From the NCBI GenBank assembly GCA_943704525.1, contig CALSCQ010002773.1:1-63216 (forward strand): a stretch of 63,216 nt of DNA. Direction: 5' to 3'. A program made the translations under genes and the position numbers. Positions within the stretch are counted from its first letter, which is position 1. Each line of letters begins with the position of its first letter. Below the pieces are notes generated by a model. It did not search any database. It worked only from the letters and a program-made list of their open reading frames with translations, and was not told where the DNA came from. Source of the DNA: Pigoraptor vietnamica (taxonomy: Eukaryota; Opisthokonta; Filasterea). This document shows, piece by piece, positions 11,394-23,500 of the stretch.

Positions 11394-12899
11394 CTATAGC
11401 TTGGACGGCGGCGCAGTGCACTCTTCCGGCGTGTCCGCACCGTGCGCAATGACACGCGCGGCTGCCGCACATTGTGCCACTTTATCCGCGTCAAATCCCT
11501 CTGCATGCGAGCCGGGTGAGTACACAAGACGAAACTGTGCGTGTGTGGAGGCGATTATTGTGTGTGCACGTGCGTGTGTTGACTGGCATCCACCGAATGT
11601 AGGGGTAACTCCCTCTCGGAGGATAACTAACGTGTGCGTCCTAACGTGCGTGTGCGTCCTGTGTTTCTAAGTCGCGTTCGTGTGTGCGATGCGCGTGTGT
11701 CCGCGTGCGCGGTATCTGTGCCTGCACTCACCGAATGTGAGCATGCCTCGCACTTTCTTATCGCCGAATCGCGGGTAACTCCCAATGGCGACGTCGGGAA
11801 AATTCGACTGAATTCGCCGCAACGCATCCGCAAACTCCGTCTCCGCCAACGGCGTGTAGAAAACGGACCTGAAGGGGACAGCGCACGCGATGCACAGTGA
11901 GAAAACAGAAATGTCAGCCTGTGTGGGCTGTGTGGGCGACAACCTCTGCGTTCAGGCGACTGCCACAACGCAATAAGACCCATGACCTAACTATCACAGT
12001 AGCGCGCACCTTGCCAAGCGAGTTCCCTTGCCCAGGTGCTCCGACAGACCTTCAAGCATGCGCGAGAACAGAAAAGGGACGCCCGGCAGTACATATACAT
12101 TGTGACACACGACGAGCGGCAGCCAAAGTCCCTCCGTCTGTATGACTGCAAGTGACGGCGATCGATGGTACAAACGTGAGCGGTTCAATCATTCCATGCG
12201 CTTGTGCACGTTGACAGGGGTGAATACATGCATGCGTCGCAACACGCATCCCCACCGTTGGCCGGGTGCGGAATGAGCGCCATCCGCTTCGCGGCCTCGT
12301 TCGGAGGCTTCTTCATGTATCGCTCCATGTGCTCCAGCGTCGGCGCATGATACTCGAGCGACAGCCCAAAGCACTTTGCAACAGATTCGTACGTGATGTC
12401 GTCGTGCGTGGGCCCTGCAGCATGTCCCTAGTAAGTGGGACGTCGACGCAGATTGTGAGTGTTGCGGTTGTGGCACTTACGCACCGATGCCCCCCGACGT
12501 GAACACGATGTCATATTTCTTCGACAGCGCCTTGATCGACCCGACGATGTCCTCCTCGACGTCAGGAACGACCATTATTCTTCGCAGAGCAATTCCGTGC
12601 GAAAAGCAGAAACTGGCTGTGGAAAACGGCATGTGACGTCACGCTTTTGGGCTGGATGAGGTCGAGAGACACGCGGAGACACGGATTGCAGTGACGTGAC
12701 GGACAAATGCGTACACACACCACATACCCAAGGTGTGCGAGTTCGTGTCGGCAGTCTTCCCGGTGAGGATTTCGTCGCCAATCACGCACGCTGCGGCAGT
12801 GCGCTGCACGGGCACTTCCACGCGAGGGGACGAAGAAGAGAGGAAGCGCCCTGGAATCAGACGCTGCCAACACGGGGAGCGCCACGTGCCGCGCAACAT
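11394..12899 (-). CDS. MoaB/CinA-type molybdopterin-binding-domain protein (FLAD1 N-terminal domain-like)
   Basis: Exons 12899-12728, 12616-12485, 12414-12256, 12145-12010, 11868-11732, 11500-11394; 280 aa. Landmarks of the MoCF-biosynthesis domain as in CinA and the N-terminal half of eukaryotic FAD synthase: AACVIGDEILTGKTADTN near residue 35, RRIMVVPDVEEDI, YDIVFTSGGIGPTHDDITYE (the signature TxGGxGPTxDD), and PGVPFLFSRML. The first 25 residues (MLRGTWRSPCWQRL, then RFLSSSS) look like a mitochondrial presequence. The FAD synthase (PAPS-reductase-like) domain of animal FLAD1 is absent: the protein ends after a short tail. By homology this domain may hydrolyse FAD or related pyrophosphates; this is inference. 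Confidence 0.85.
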
Positions 12900-13109
12900 C
12901 TTGTCTTACACTCGGCGGCTTCTTCAAGATCGTTCGTAACTGAAGTGCATGTGCAAACGTGCAGTCGTTTTAAAAAAAAAAAAGAGGTTGGTCGTAACAT
13001 GGGATTCCGATGTCGGAATAGAGTAACAAAAATTACGATCAGCTGTGAGGCAAGTGCCATGCTACAAAGGAAGGAACGCGGCTTCTGCGTGCACGCTTCT
13101 AAGCCGACC

Positions 13110-13455
13110 ATGTCGAACACAGGGACAAAAATACCAGACCATGCGCCAACAGCGGAAGAGCGCAAGCGGTGCTACGACGCGCGCGATGCCTATTTTGCGT
13201 GCCTCGACGCCAACGGAAACGACGACACGAAGTGCGAGGCGCTGAGAAAGACGCTGGACAGCGCGTGCTTGCCGTCGTGGGTGGGTTGAACGTGCACCTG
13301 CGTTGTGTGTATGGTATGGACATGTTGCGCGTAGAATGGAATGTTTTTTAAGTCTGTGTTGTTGTTGTGTGTCTCACGTGCGCATCGGCCAGGTGGGGCA
13401 CTTTCTCCGAAAGAGGATAGCGGACGCATACAAGAAAAAGATTTACTCGCAATAG
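13110..13455 (+). CDS. COA6: COA6-like cytochrome c oxidase assembly factor
   Basis: Two exons, 13110-13280 and 13393-13455; 77 aa. It carries the CX9C-CX10C twin cysteine motif of COA6: CYDARDAYFAC then CEALRKTLDSAC, followed by LPSWVGHFLRKR, which matches the family's C-P-x-x-W-V-x-H-F-x-x-R-R ending. COA6 acts in the mitochondrial intermembrane space, passing copper to the CuA site of COX2 and importing through the Mia40 disulphide relay, so no presequence is expected. ATG 13110 (MSNTGTKIPDHAPT) was chosen because it gives the usual family length; the frame is open upstream but the extra sequence is not protein-like. Confidence 0.9.
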
Positions 13456-13651
13456 CGCTGCGTTTGTCATGCTGCGTGCGTGCGGCCGCGCTGCGTTTCT
13501 GTGTGCGCTTTCTTCTTGCGCATGGGCTCGTCTCTGCATCCCGCACAGTGCGTCGCGGGTGTAACTGGCCGAGACTGAATAGTGTATTCAACGTCGTCCA
13601 TTGCGTGACCACCGTGTGCACGTGCGTGTCAACCGACGGCTGTATTCCACG

Positions 13652-14618
13652 TCAGCGCGCGGAAGGCCGTGTGTCCCCGCACGGGTGTTGGAGGGCGTGC
13701 ACGGCGGCCAGCGCCTCGGCACAGTCCTTGATGAGGCGACACAGCGCAGAGGCGTCAGCCACATTCGTAGTGCTGCGGAGAAGCTCACTCGCCGAGCGCA
13801 TCTTCTCCGAGAGAGCTTCGGCAGCACTGGCGGCATCCGCAGACAGGCCCATATGCACGTGCGCGGTCGTCGCCGAGTGCACTTGCGGCGCAGCATCAAT
13901 GGCGACGTGAGAAACGGATCCGAAGGACAGCGGCCGCGACGCCACGTGTGCGTGCGTGTGCGCGTGTGCGTGAACAGGAGCACTCTGCGCAGTTGTCGCA
14001 ATCGTTTGAGCCGAATGCGTGACAGGGGCAGTCTGAACGACGGCCACTGGCGCCGTGGGTTCGACTTTTGCTTGCGATTTGTCGTCGTTGCGCCGGGGTT
14101 GTGCTGCTTGGTTGCGTTTCGTCAGTAACAGCGGCCTGCTAACAGAACGGAGTGCGGCGTAAAGGAAGTACCTTGCTGGACGGGTGCGCTCTTGTCGACC
14201 TCTATGCACGCGACGCAATAGTCGCTTTGCGACTCCGGGTTCTTCATGAGAACAGTCTGTGTGTTCATGCACTCAAAGTATTAGCACAACACAGGAGAGA
14301 CGGAGCTTGCCGAGCCACATTATCAGCAAGCTCTGGCATACGTCTTGGTCTAAACTTCACAGCCAACGGAGTGTGCAAACAAGATACCGACAGCATTGTC
14401 AAAGAAAAAGACCAACAGATATGCGCACGTGGGTCACACACCCCGCAGTCGTCGCAGTACACGTTCAGCATGCGATGGCCACGAAGGAGGTAATGGCCGA
14501 TGCGCTGCGTAATCTTGTCGCTGCGAGCGCGCTTGGCCTCGAGCGCCTTCTTCTCCGCCTCGGTCGGCTCGCGCCACTCTTGGAAATCGTCGTCTGACGT
14601 GGGGAAGAGCAGCGTCAT
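13652..14618 (-). CDS. ZNRD2: ZNRD2 (SSSCA1, Sjogren/scleroderma autoantigen 1)-like zinc-ribbon protein
   Basis: Exons 14618-14442, 14256-14172, 14103-13652; 237 aa. The first 90 residues hold the family domain: KITQRIGHYLLRGHRML, then a zinc ribbon CDDCG...CVAC split by intron 1 (Cys pairs about 55/58 and 76/79). The rest is a long Ala/His/Ser/Thr-rich segment, including an HAHAHTHAHV stretch, then a helical C-terminus (ASALCRLIKDCAEALAAVHA). In animals ZNRD2 binds tankyrase; its cell role is poorly known. The alanine-rich C-terminal extension is longer than I recall for the family. Phase is kept at both joins. Confidence 0.85.
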
Positions 14619-15156
14619 CTCATCATGAATACTTAAACCGAATCGATATTAAACAACACACACAAAGGAGAGCGCAACAATACCCCACCACTCGCCATTC
14701 CTGCAAATAAATGACGAATACTCTCTCTTTCGCCGGTTGTTTGAGTTGTCGTTCAAAGTGAAGGATGGAAGTTGAACGGCACACTGAGACACGATCGATA
14801 TAGCTCCCACCCTATGCGGAGCGTGTTACGCCTATTAAAACCCTCACCTCAGTTCGCATACATTGTAACACCCACCTTCGGGTAACCGGAGGTGTAACAT
14901 CCACCATGCCCTGAACGCGCGGGGGCTTGGGGTTTGCACGTGTCACGTGGAAGTCGGCAACTCCGATTGCACAGAGAAGCCACCGTGCAGACCTTTCGAG
15001 TACGATATTACGCGCTGTCCCTTGCGCTTGCACACGCTCTCATCGGCTGCGTACGACATCAGCGCGGTTGTGTGGCACCGAAGGGACGTCCAGGCAGCTT
15101 TTGGGGACTTTATCGGACGCTTCGGAAGTGTTGGGTCGCACTCGACGACGCACAAA
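14619..15156. other. Divergent upstream region, ZNRD2-like (-) and BCKDHA (+)
   Basis: No gene. Near 14860-14905 the 13-mer TGTAACAYCCACC occurs twice in direct orientation, enclosing an imperfect dyad (ACACC...GGTGT). This could be a regulatory site, but it is only a pattern. Confidence 0.35.
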
Positions 15157-17441
15157 ATGTTGCGCGGCGGCGTTGCGGCGCTTCTTCGCCCGCAGCGGTT
15201 GCGCGTTGCAGTGCAGGTGTGTGCGCGTTATTTCACCGCTTCGTATGGCGCTGAATACCGAGCAGCTGTGACTTGGATGCGACGGGAGTTGGCTTGTGGC
15301 CTTATGCAACCCCTCCTCCAACATAGGCTGTGCGATGCTTTGCAAGCGACGCGCCGCTTCCCCGGGGCTCCACCGACGACACTGGACACTATCCTGGCGC
15401 ACGGTGCGGATTCACATATAACCTGAAGCTCGTGTCGGCGAGTGAAGTGGCGATGCCGGCCTACCGCGTGCTGGACCGCAGCGGATTGATTATCGACCCT
15501 GCGGAGGATCCCAAGGTGCGCAGGCCACTCTCTGCCTCTGCATGCCACGTGATTTAGTATCACAGAAGACGCGTTGTACTTGTCGCCAGGGTCTTGCGCT
15601 AGTTACAGGAGGGAGGCGATGCTTGCCCTCCCTTCGTCCCGTAGCATCTGCGCGTATTGAGACGGCTACTCACCTGTCTCATTTCTCCCCTCAGCTCGAC
15701 AAGGAGACGGTGCTGCGAATGTACACGTCGATGCTTCAGCTGGATATCATGGACAAGATCCTCTACAACTCGCAGCGGCAAGGGCGCATCTCTTTCTACA
15801 TGACCAACTCTGGCGAGGAGGCGACGCACATCGGCAGCGCCGCGGCACTCGACCTCGGCGACATGGTGTTCGGACAGTACCGCGAGGCCGGCGTCTTGCT
15901 GTGGCGCGGCTTCACTCTCGACGAGTTTATGAACCAGTGCTATTCGAACTTGAAGGACCCCGCCAAGGGCCGGCAGATGCCCGTCCACTACGGCAGCAAG
16001 AAGCTCAACTTCCAGACGATCAGCTCGCCCCTCGCGACCCAGATGCCCCAAGCCGCCGGCGCTGCGTACGCGTTCAAGCGGCAGAACAAGCCGAACGTCG
16101 TCATCTGCTACTTTGGCGATGGCGCTGCGAGCGAGGGCGATGCGCACGCGGCTTTCAACTTTGCGTCGACGCTGGACGCGCCGTGCATCTTCTTCTGGTG
16201 AGTCGCCGTTCCTTAGCGCCCGTCTTCCTTGTTCATGACGGAGGCTTTGTTTTGTACTTGTACTGTTTCGCACAGGCGTGTGTCATGTTGTCTTGGTGGA
16301 GTATCATGCTAGCGCTGTTACATATGCCAGTGTCCCATTTCTCGTCGCTTGCACTGACGACTTCTCTTTTCAAATGTAACAGCCGCAACAATGGTTACGC
16401 CATTTCGACGCCGACAAAGGAGCAGTACCGCGGCGATGGCATCGGTGGGTCACAGGCGCAACGTGCCACTCGATAGTCTGCCTAATTCTTTACCGTGTCC
16501 CTGACTTGCCGTTCCTTGTTCGCCCCTTTCTTTTTTTTTTTTTCCCTTCATTAGTTTTTGGTTCCACCCGTGAGTTTGCTGACTTCCTTTCCCTTTCCGT
16601 GCTTGCAGCAAGCCGTGGAAGTGGGTACGGAATGGAGACAATTCGCGTCGACGGCAACGACGTCTTTGCCGTGTACAATGCGACGAAGGAGGCGAAGCGG
16701 TTCGCCCTCGAGAAGAGCCGTCCCGTCCTCATTGAGGCCATGACGTACCGGTGAGTGCGCTGCGATCACGGGGCCAGGGCATTCTTTCATTGCGTGTCGC
16801 TCGGGGCGCCGTTTTGTCTCTGGTTTGTTCAAATGGTCTTGTTGTTCCTGTGTGAGGGCTGTGACAGTGCGTAATTGACGTTTCGCTCGCTGACTCTTCT
16901 TCTCCCACGGAAGTTGCTAACCCTCTTTCTGTTTCCATTGCGCGCAGCATTGGTCACCACAGCACCAGCGACGACTCGAGCGCCTATCGCAGCATGCAGG
17001 AGGTCAACTACTGGGACAAGGAAGACCACCCCATCACGCGCCTCCGCGCGTATATCGATAAGTGCGGCTGGTGGACGAACGAGGTGAGTGGTGCGGTCGT
17101 CGTTTTTCTGTCTTCAACGTATGTGGTCTGTATGAGGGTCCGTGTCTGAGAATGTGCAAGTGAGAGAACTGAAGGAGAGAGTCTTTCAACTCTTGTGTGC
17201 ACTTGGCGCCGTCTGAGGAAGTGTTGCGTAGGAGGACGACGCGTTCCGCACGAACGCGCGCAAGGACATTCTTGCCGCTTTTGGCGCTGCCGAGAAGCTC
17301 CCCAAGCCCGCGCTCTCGCACATCTTCACGGACGTGTACGACGTCCCGTCCGCGCACCTCTTGGAACAGAAAAAGGCGATGCTTGAGCACATTGCAAAGT
17401 ATCCCAACGATTACCCCGTCAACGACTATGCGAAGGAATGA
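15157..17441 (+). CDS. BCKDHA: Branched-chain 2-oxoacid dehydrogenase E1 component, alpha subunit
   Basis: Thiamine-diphosphate enzyme that decarboxylates the keto acids of Val, Leu and Ile; mitochondrial matrix, alpha2beta2. Exons 15157-15216, 15327-15515, 15695-16197, 16383-16444, 16609-16750, 16948-17083, 17232-17441; 433 aa. Exon 1 is a presequence ([20 protein letters not shown]) and exon 2 starts [11 protein letters not shown]. Family landmarks: [34 protein letters not shown], the ThDP-binding [17 protein letters not shown]...CRNNGYAIS, and [15 protein letters not shown] containing the serine phosphorylated by BCKD kinase in animals. The N-terminal joint of exons 1 and 2 is phase 0 and supported only by frame. 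Confidence 0.95.
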
Positions 17442-18016
17442 GGGGCGCCGCGTGTCACGTGGTGAGGCGTCGGTTGAAGTAAAGGGCTGGCGTCTTGGAA
17501 TATGCATTGCAATGAGTACCATTGACATAACCAAATAGTTGTGTAAGTTGTAAAAAAAAAGTTTACTGCATGCATGTTTTTTTTTTCTTTTTTCTTTTTT
17601 CTTTTTTTTTGCATTGACTTGAGATTGAATTAGCCGACACGTCTCTGGTTTCGCGTTAACATTGAGCGCCACGCACAAGCTGCAATCGGCACCGTCCAGC
17701 CAAGCCGAGTGTCGTTGCTGGCTGACAGGCGCCGACAACAATTTTATGGAATTTAGTAGTCGGTGCTGCTTGCAACGGATATTTTTAAACCAAAAGAGAG
17801 TGCCACTGTAAGTTCAGGTTGACTGTGCCCCATTTGAACAGGTTGAAGACAGTTTGTGTAATTAATTGGCGACAGGCTTTTCACACTCCCAAAAAAGAAG
17901 AAACGCAATCGACGAATGCAGAGACAGCACGCACAATTTCTCACGGTCGCGCAAACGCAGCCACACGCGCACCCCGCCGGCATCGCACGCCAGACGAAAA
18001 CCAAAGGACGACGGCC
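17442..18016. other. Convergent 3' region (BCKDHA / SH2-SH3 gene)
   Basis: No gene seen. There is a T-rich stretch at about 17576-17610 (runs of T broken by single C), probably untranslated or downstream sequence. Confidence 0.4.
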
Positions 18017-19601
18017 TCAAATGTTGTCCAGCTGCTGCAGAATGTCGTCAAAGTTCGTGTCGAGCATTTTGTCAATCTCGTTTTTGCTCAGCAGGCGGCC
18101 CGCCTCCGACGACGTCGCGACTGCAGACGCGGCCGTTGTCTTGGGGCTCGGCGGCGGCTCCTGCGAGAGGCGTGCGGGGTTGCTCTTTGCGCTGAGCGAG
18201 TTATTCGCACCATCCACCGGGACGGGCGGTGGCGCGGCGGTTGGGGCGGCCATGGGGGGAACCTGTACCACGCGCACGGGTGTCGGCGAAACAGCGGCCG
18301 GGGCAGGCGCGGGAGTAGCGGGCGGCAAAGTCGCGGGCGCCGGCGGCTTGCCGGCAGGCTGCGGTATTTCCTCCAATTTCTGCAATGGTATGAACCAAAT
18401 TGAGTGTCCGTGCACGCACGCACCTAGAAATGCGTGCGTATATGGGTGTGTGTGCGTGTCTGTGTGTGTGTGACTGTGGGTGTGCGTGGTGAATAGACAC
18501 GAGCACCACGAAGCACACACCTTCACATAGTTCGAGGGGATCATCCCGCGTGCCTTCCCGCCCATCGACGCAAACACCTCAGGCGACTTCGACGCCATCC
18601 ACCACTCCGGCGTAGTGTATTCGAGAATGCGCATCGTCTCTCCCTTTTCAAACGGCAGCTCGTCTTCCTCTGCTCCAGCAAAGCGGTACAAGGCCTGCAC
18701 AACGGCGACGTACTTCTCCGCAGGTCGCTGCACGCCGGGCACTGGGGGCGGTGGTCCAGCGGGCGCGCCGGACGGCGGCGGTCGGTTAATCTACGAGCGC
18801 ACAAGATGGATCACAGTGGCGTGGTTACAAGAGATGTGGGACAATGTGCGCAGGTCGATGCACGCAGGGAAGCCTTACGCACCGCCTTGCTCAGTTTGGA
18901 GTCGTCGAGACGGTGGTTGTGGAAGTGTTCGATGAGTGCGGCGAGCGAGTTGAACTTTGTGTTTCCGCCCGATATGACAAACTGGCCAGAGACCATTTCG
19001 ATCACGTAGTTTTTGATGCCGGCATTCTCTCTGCGCGCCAGAGGCAGAGTGCGTTGGGTATTGGCGTACCGTGCGATGAACACGCACCCGCGCGCAAACA
19101 CACACACACACACACACATACACACACACAGAGGCACTCGGTCAACACACACACACACACACCCCTCTTCACACAGTGCGCACAAATACTACTCTACAGG
19201 CCCAGTGCCCTTGCACACACGCCCCTCTTCCCTGACAAATGCACATAATACACGCGACAGCAACAGCTACTTTCGACAGACAACGAAGCAATCACGGCGT
19301 AGAAACTCACCGAACTGTGAGCACCATATCCCCGACTTTTGTGCTGCTGTCGCGCACAAGAAAGGACCCGACTGACGAAAGTAGCCGCGTGGCGTCGTCG
19401 CGCGACATTGGCCCATGATACCATCTGAAGCAGGGAGCATCGAAAACATTAGACCCGGCGAACATAGGCACGCGCAAGCGCGCACGCTTCGCACGCAGAC
19501 ACTAGTACAGACACGCACACACGCACCGCGTAGCACTACGCACGCACAGCGAGGCATACACGACAGAGGCATACACGCACACAACACATACACACACACA
19601 C

Positions 19602-19678
<77 letters not shown>

Positions 19679-19760
19679 CACACACAGGGAGTACGCAGTT
19701 CCCTAAGCGAGTCACTCACGGGTGTTTTGCAAAGAGATCGGGGTACGCAGGGGGAGGCAT
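18017..19760 (-). CDS. SH2-SH3 adaptor protein
   Basis: Exons 19760-19720, 19424-19311, 19030-18883, 18790-18521, 18379-18017; 311 aa. SH2 domain at about residues 14-105: WYHGPMSRDDATRLL, the phosphotyrosine-binding GSFLVRDSS (Arg present), VGDMVLTVRENAG, YVIEMVSGQFVISGG and SLAALIEHFHNHRLDD. A Pro-rich linker (GAPAGPPPPVPG) leads to an SH3 domain at about 130-192 (AVVQALYRFAGAEEDELPFE, EWWMASK, GMIPSNYVKV). The C-terminal 120 residues are Ala/Pro-rich and end in an acidic helix (NEIDKMLDTNFDDILQQLDN). The order resembles Crk with a single SH3; there is no catalytic domain. SH2 use with a FLVR Arg implies phosphotyrosine signalling, typical of holozoans. Confidence 0.85.
19575..19687. repeat. 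(CA)n microsatellite, about 90 bp, intron 1 of the SH2-SH3 gene
   Basis: Nearly pure CA from about 19608 to 19686, after impure CA from 19575. On the sense strand it is (GT)n close to the 5' splice site at 19719. A second, shorter CA tract (19098-19160) lies in intron 2. Confidence 0.95.
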
Positions 19761-20552
19761 TATTCCGTTGCGCGCCAAAACAGCGCCGCCGCTAATGTTC
19801 CGCGGGACTTGCTGTGAATGCTCTGAGCAGCGCGGAGAAGTCAGAGAGGGGCGCAGAGGTTGTGCGATATCCTTACGACGGAGGAAAAAAACGTGTGTGT
19901 GTACGTGAGTGAGCGCCGGCGCGTGTGTGTGTCCGCTCTTGTGCCGTTCGCGGATTTTTGGAACACAATCTTCGTGATAAATTTTCGCACAAGTCGTTTC
20001 TATGAACATTTCTTCATACAAAATCACGTGACTGGGACGCGAGAAATCGCAAAGTTTCTATATTGGTCCTACCGAGAAGTAGAATTGAACTAATAGCAGT
20101 TTTGTGGTTCCAATACCTTGTCATAGTCACATCGTACAGCAGTAATACAATCTTGTAAATTTTTATCAGAAGGGTTATATATCACATTTTCTAATGAAAT
20201 GTATTCAATACGCATTTTCACCGAAACGGGACACCCAACTGAACCCAAAACATCCAATTCTATGAGGTGGGGAACACCCTCCAACCACACGCTCACACAC
20301 GCACAAAGACAGCCGTTTTCGACCCTTTGTCCGCAACTCCCTGCTCCACTCGCACGCGCGTGTGGTCTCACCAGTCTGCGCTTGTAGGGATTGTGAGGAC
20401 GAACCACTTAATCGCAACGTTTTTTGACATCGCTGCACACGCGTGTCGTATGCTGTGTTCTGGGAGCACATCCACCTTGCGTTTCGGACGCTTCGATAAG
20501 ATGCCGCTGATTTGGTCGACGTGAGCGCACCGAGTCTCTGTGCGCGTTTACA
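19761..20552. other. Divergent intergenic region with an AT-rich, coding-like island (about 19950-20275)
   Basis: This is the shared upstream region of the SH2-SH3 (-) and USP (+) genes. The island is AT-rich and on the minus strand shows open stretches that read like protein with AT-rich codons: one ends at a TAG near 20091 (segments such as SVKMRIEYISLENVIYNPSD), another lies near 19930-20027 (ETTCAKIYHEDCVPKIRE). They are in different frames and I do not join them. I recognise no family. 20280-20552 is GC-rich upstream sequence. Confidence 0.45.
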
Positions 20553-23500
20553 ATGGCGTCGCACGGCTCCCCGCGCGCATCCACGTCGCGGGCGTCGTAC
20601 TACGGGTCGACGCAATCGCCACCTGCGTCACCCTCTCGCGCCCGACCAGCCAGCAGCACGCGAGACCCCCGTGCGCGCTTGTCCTATGAGGAATCGAGCG
20701 GACCACGGCGGGCAAAGTCGCTGAACGAGCCGCCGCGTCGCGCGGGTGCGTCGACGTCGCCGCGGACGTCTTCGTCGTCGCAGATTTTGGGCCTGCCCGT
20801 GCAGCAACCTCAGGCGGCCACAAAGAAGCCGCCGAGTGGGCGGACGACGCCAACGCTGCCATCGCAGGGCAGCGTGGACTCGTACGGTTCGCCAACGAGG
20901 TTGTCGCAGGGCCAAAGGGTCGGTCAACCTGCTTCGTCCCCGCAACGATCCTCGCAACAGGCGCCCCTGCCGGCGGCATCACCGCAACGGACCGCGCAAT
21001 ATGCGCCCGCGCCGGCCGCGTCCGGATCGCCGCAGCGCACAGCACAGAATGCGGCTGTACAACGGCGCGAGGGTGCGGCGGCGAGTGCCCCGTCGGCGCC
21101 TTCGCCCCAGCGAAATGGAGCTGTCCCGTCTCACGTGGAGGCCGCAGCGCAGTCCGACGGCCCGGCGCAAGCGTCCGTCCCGTCCGCCACGAGCGCATCG
21201 CCCCTGCGCATGTCGCACTCGTCGAGCGGCGGCTTTGCGGCCACCGGGTTTCCCATGAAGCCGTCGTTTGTGGGGCCCATGTCGACGTCGCCGACCGCTG
21301 GACGCAGGCGGCCGGGACCTGCAGCGGGCGGTCAATCGCTCACGCGGCTGAGGTCGCTCGATGACAGCGGCAACGGCCAGTCGATGCACCGCTCCGTTTC
21401 GCGCACGTCGTCTGCCGATAGCACTTCGTCGCGCGCACGTGCGCAGAACGACGACGGGGTGCACACGGGTTCGCAGGTGACCCGGGGAACGCGGTCGCCC
21501 TCGCCAGGCCTCGGGTCTTCGGCGACGTCGATGGCGATTAAGGGCATGCAGAACCGTGTGGGGGACAACAACTGCTTCCTAAACGGCGTCATACAGGTCC
21601 TGTGGCACCTGTCGTCGTTTAGGAACGCGTTTGATGCGGTGGAAGCGCACGACTGCGGGGACACGAGCTCGTCGCAGGGCCGCTGCGTGTTTTGCGCGTT
21701 GAAGGTGGGGAATGCAGTAGCTGCGGGTTGAAAAATATGTGCGCGTGTGTGTGCGCGCGCGCGTGTGTGTGTGTGTGTGTGCGCGCGCGCGCGCGCATTT
21801 TTTGTGGGTGGGTGCGCATGGTGTGTGCATGTGCGTGGTTGTGCGTGCGCGCGGGAAGAGCGTCGACCAACACTCGGTCTCTCAGGGCATCTTCAACGAG
21901 TATCAGTTTGGTGAGGGCGCCCATCTTCCCCCGGACTCGCTGCGCGTGGCGCTGAGCAACGTGCACGAGAAGGACTCGCGCTTTCAGATCGGCCAAATGG
22001 ACGACGCCGCCGAGTGCTTTGTGAGTCGTTGTGCGACAGCACGACTGTCTGTTCCATCTCATTCTGTTAGACAGTAGTTCGTATCCCACCGCTCCACTTT
22101 TCGTTTTATGGCGGTCTTTAGACAGTCCCGTATTACTGCGTATCGCACGTCTCTTGCAAGCTCTAGGCTGTTCATGTAGCGCCCTCACTATGATGCGTGC
22201 TCATATTGCCGAGGGTCACCTTCTCTGCGTCAATCGCGCTGCAGGAGGCCGTGATCAACCACTTGCACACGGTCATCGTTGGCAACACGCGCAGCGCGGA
22301 CAGCTACGGTGCTTGCTACCCGCCGTGCTGCGTGCACGCCGTGTTTGGCGTCTCCATCGCGGAAACTTCTGTCTGCGGCGAGTGCAGCCGAAGGTCGGCC
22401 GAGTTTGCGTTTGAGAAGATTGTCCACTACGTTTCTGTGCGCGCACTTGCGCGGGCGGCGGAAAAGAAGCGCGCGCGGCGAAAGTCTGTTGTCGAAGGCG
22501 ACTTGCCCCGTCAGAATAGCCAGCCGAATGGAACGCCGGACAAGGGCAAAGGGGCGTCGACGGATGCCGGCGACCTTCCCGAGGGTTGGGAAGTGGGCTT
22601 CACTCCGGAGGGAGAGCAGTTCTTCATCGATCACAACACGGGAACGACGCAGTGGATGGATCCCCGCGTGGCGTCGCTCGCAGGACTGCCGCGAGGGTGG
22701 GAGTACAAGGTCAGCGAGCAAGGCGACGTCGTCTACATTGACCACAACACGCGCACCACGCACACGGTGCCGCCGCCGCAGGCGTCCGGCATGCAGAAGT
22801 ATATCAATGGGCGATTGCCTCACCTCGACTTCGACCTTCTCTTGCACGACGCCGCTTTCGGGTCGGGCGCCGACGAGGAGGGCTCGTCATCGCGCCGGTG
22901 TTCGCATCCGGCGCTTGGGGAGACGCAGGAGGAACCCAGGGCAGCCGAGTCGACCGCAGCGCCGGTCGCTGCTGATGCGCCCAGTGCCGCACCTGCCGTG
23001 GACGGTGCGTCGCCGGCCGTGGCGGCAGACGTGGTTGTGGAGGGTGGAAGGCGGCCATCGGTGCATGCATCGGAGACGCCTGCTGCCAACGGCGCGTCTG
23101 CGGAGCCCGCGCTCGTTTCGGAAGGTGCGAATGACGGCGCCGTTCCGGCGGTGCTCGTTGCGCCCGTGTCGATCACCGTCGATTCCGAGGAAGATGAGGT
23201 CTGCGAGCCGAACTGCGGTGTGGCGGACTTGTTTGCGTCGCGGCGCCGCTCCGTTTTGCACCCGAGCGCGGCCAAAGGACCGCTTGCCGCGACGTCCGGA
23301 TTGGGCATCGGTGTCAATGCCGTCTCAACGATATCGGAGAGTGACGCGGATGCGACGCTTACGAGCGGCAATGGCGCGACGTCTGCAGAGCAAGGGCCGG
23401 TGACGACGGATGCCAGCGAGGATGCGCCGACGCACGAAGATGGCGGGTCGGGTCGCGTGACCCCTCTTGACGCGCTGTCGTCGGATGCCGGCTCTGCGCC

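Noticed and set aside
12696-13109. Upstream in-frame extension of the COA6-like protein by about 138 residues
   Set aside because: COA6 proteins are short; the extension is not protein-like and overlaps the upstream region of the MoaB-like gene.
19575-19687. His/Thr or Cys/Val repeat proteins predicted across the CA tracts
   Set aside because: These are translations of dinucleotide microsatellites inside introns.
19950-20275. Assigning the AT-rich islands to a named virus or transposon family
   Set aside because: No reverse transcriptase, integrase, transposase, capsid motif or terminal repeat could be recognised; origin left open.
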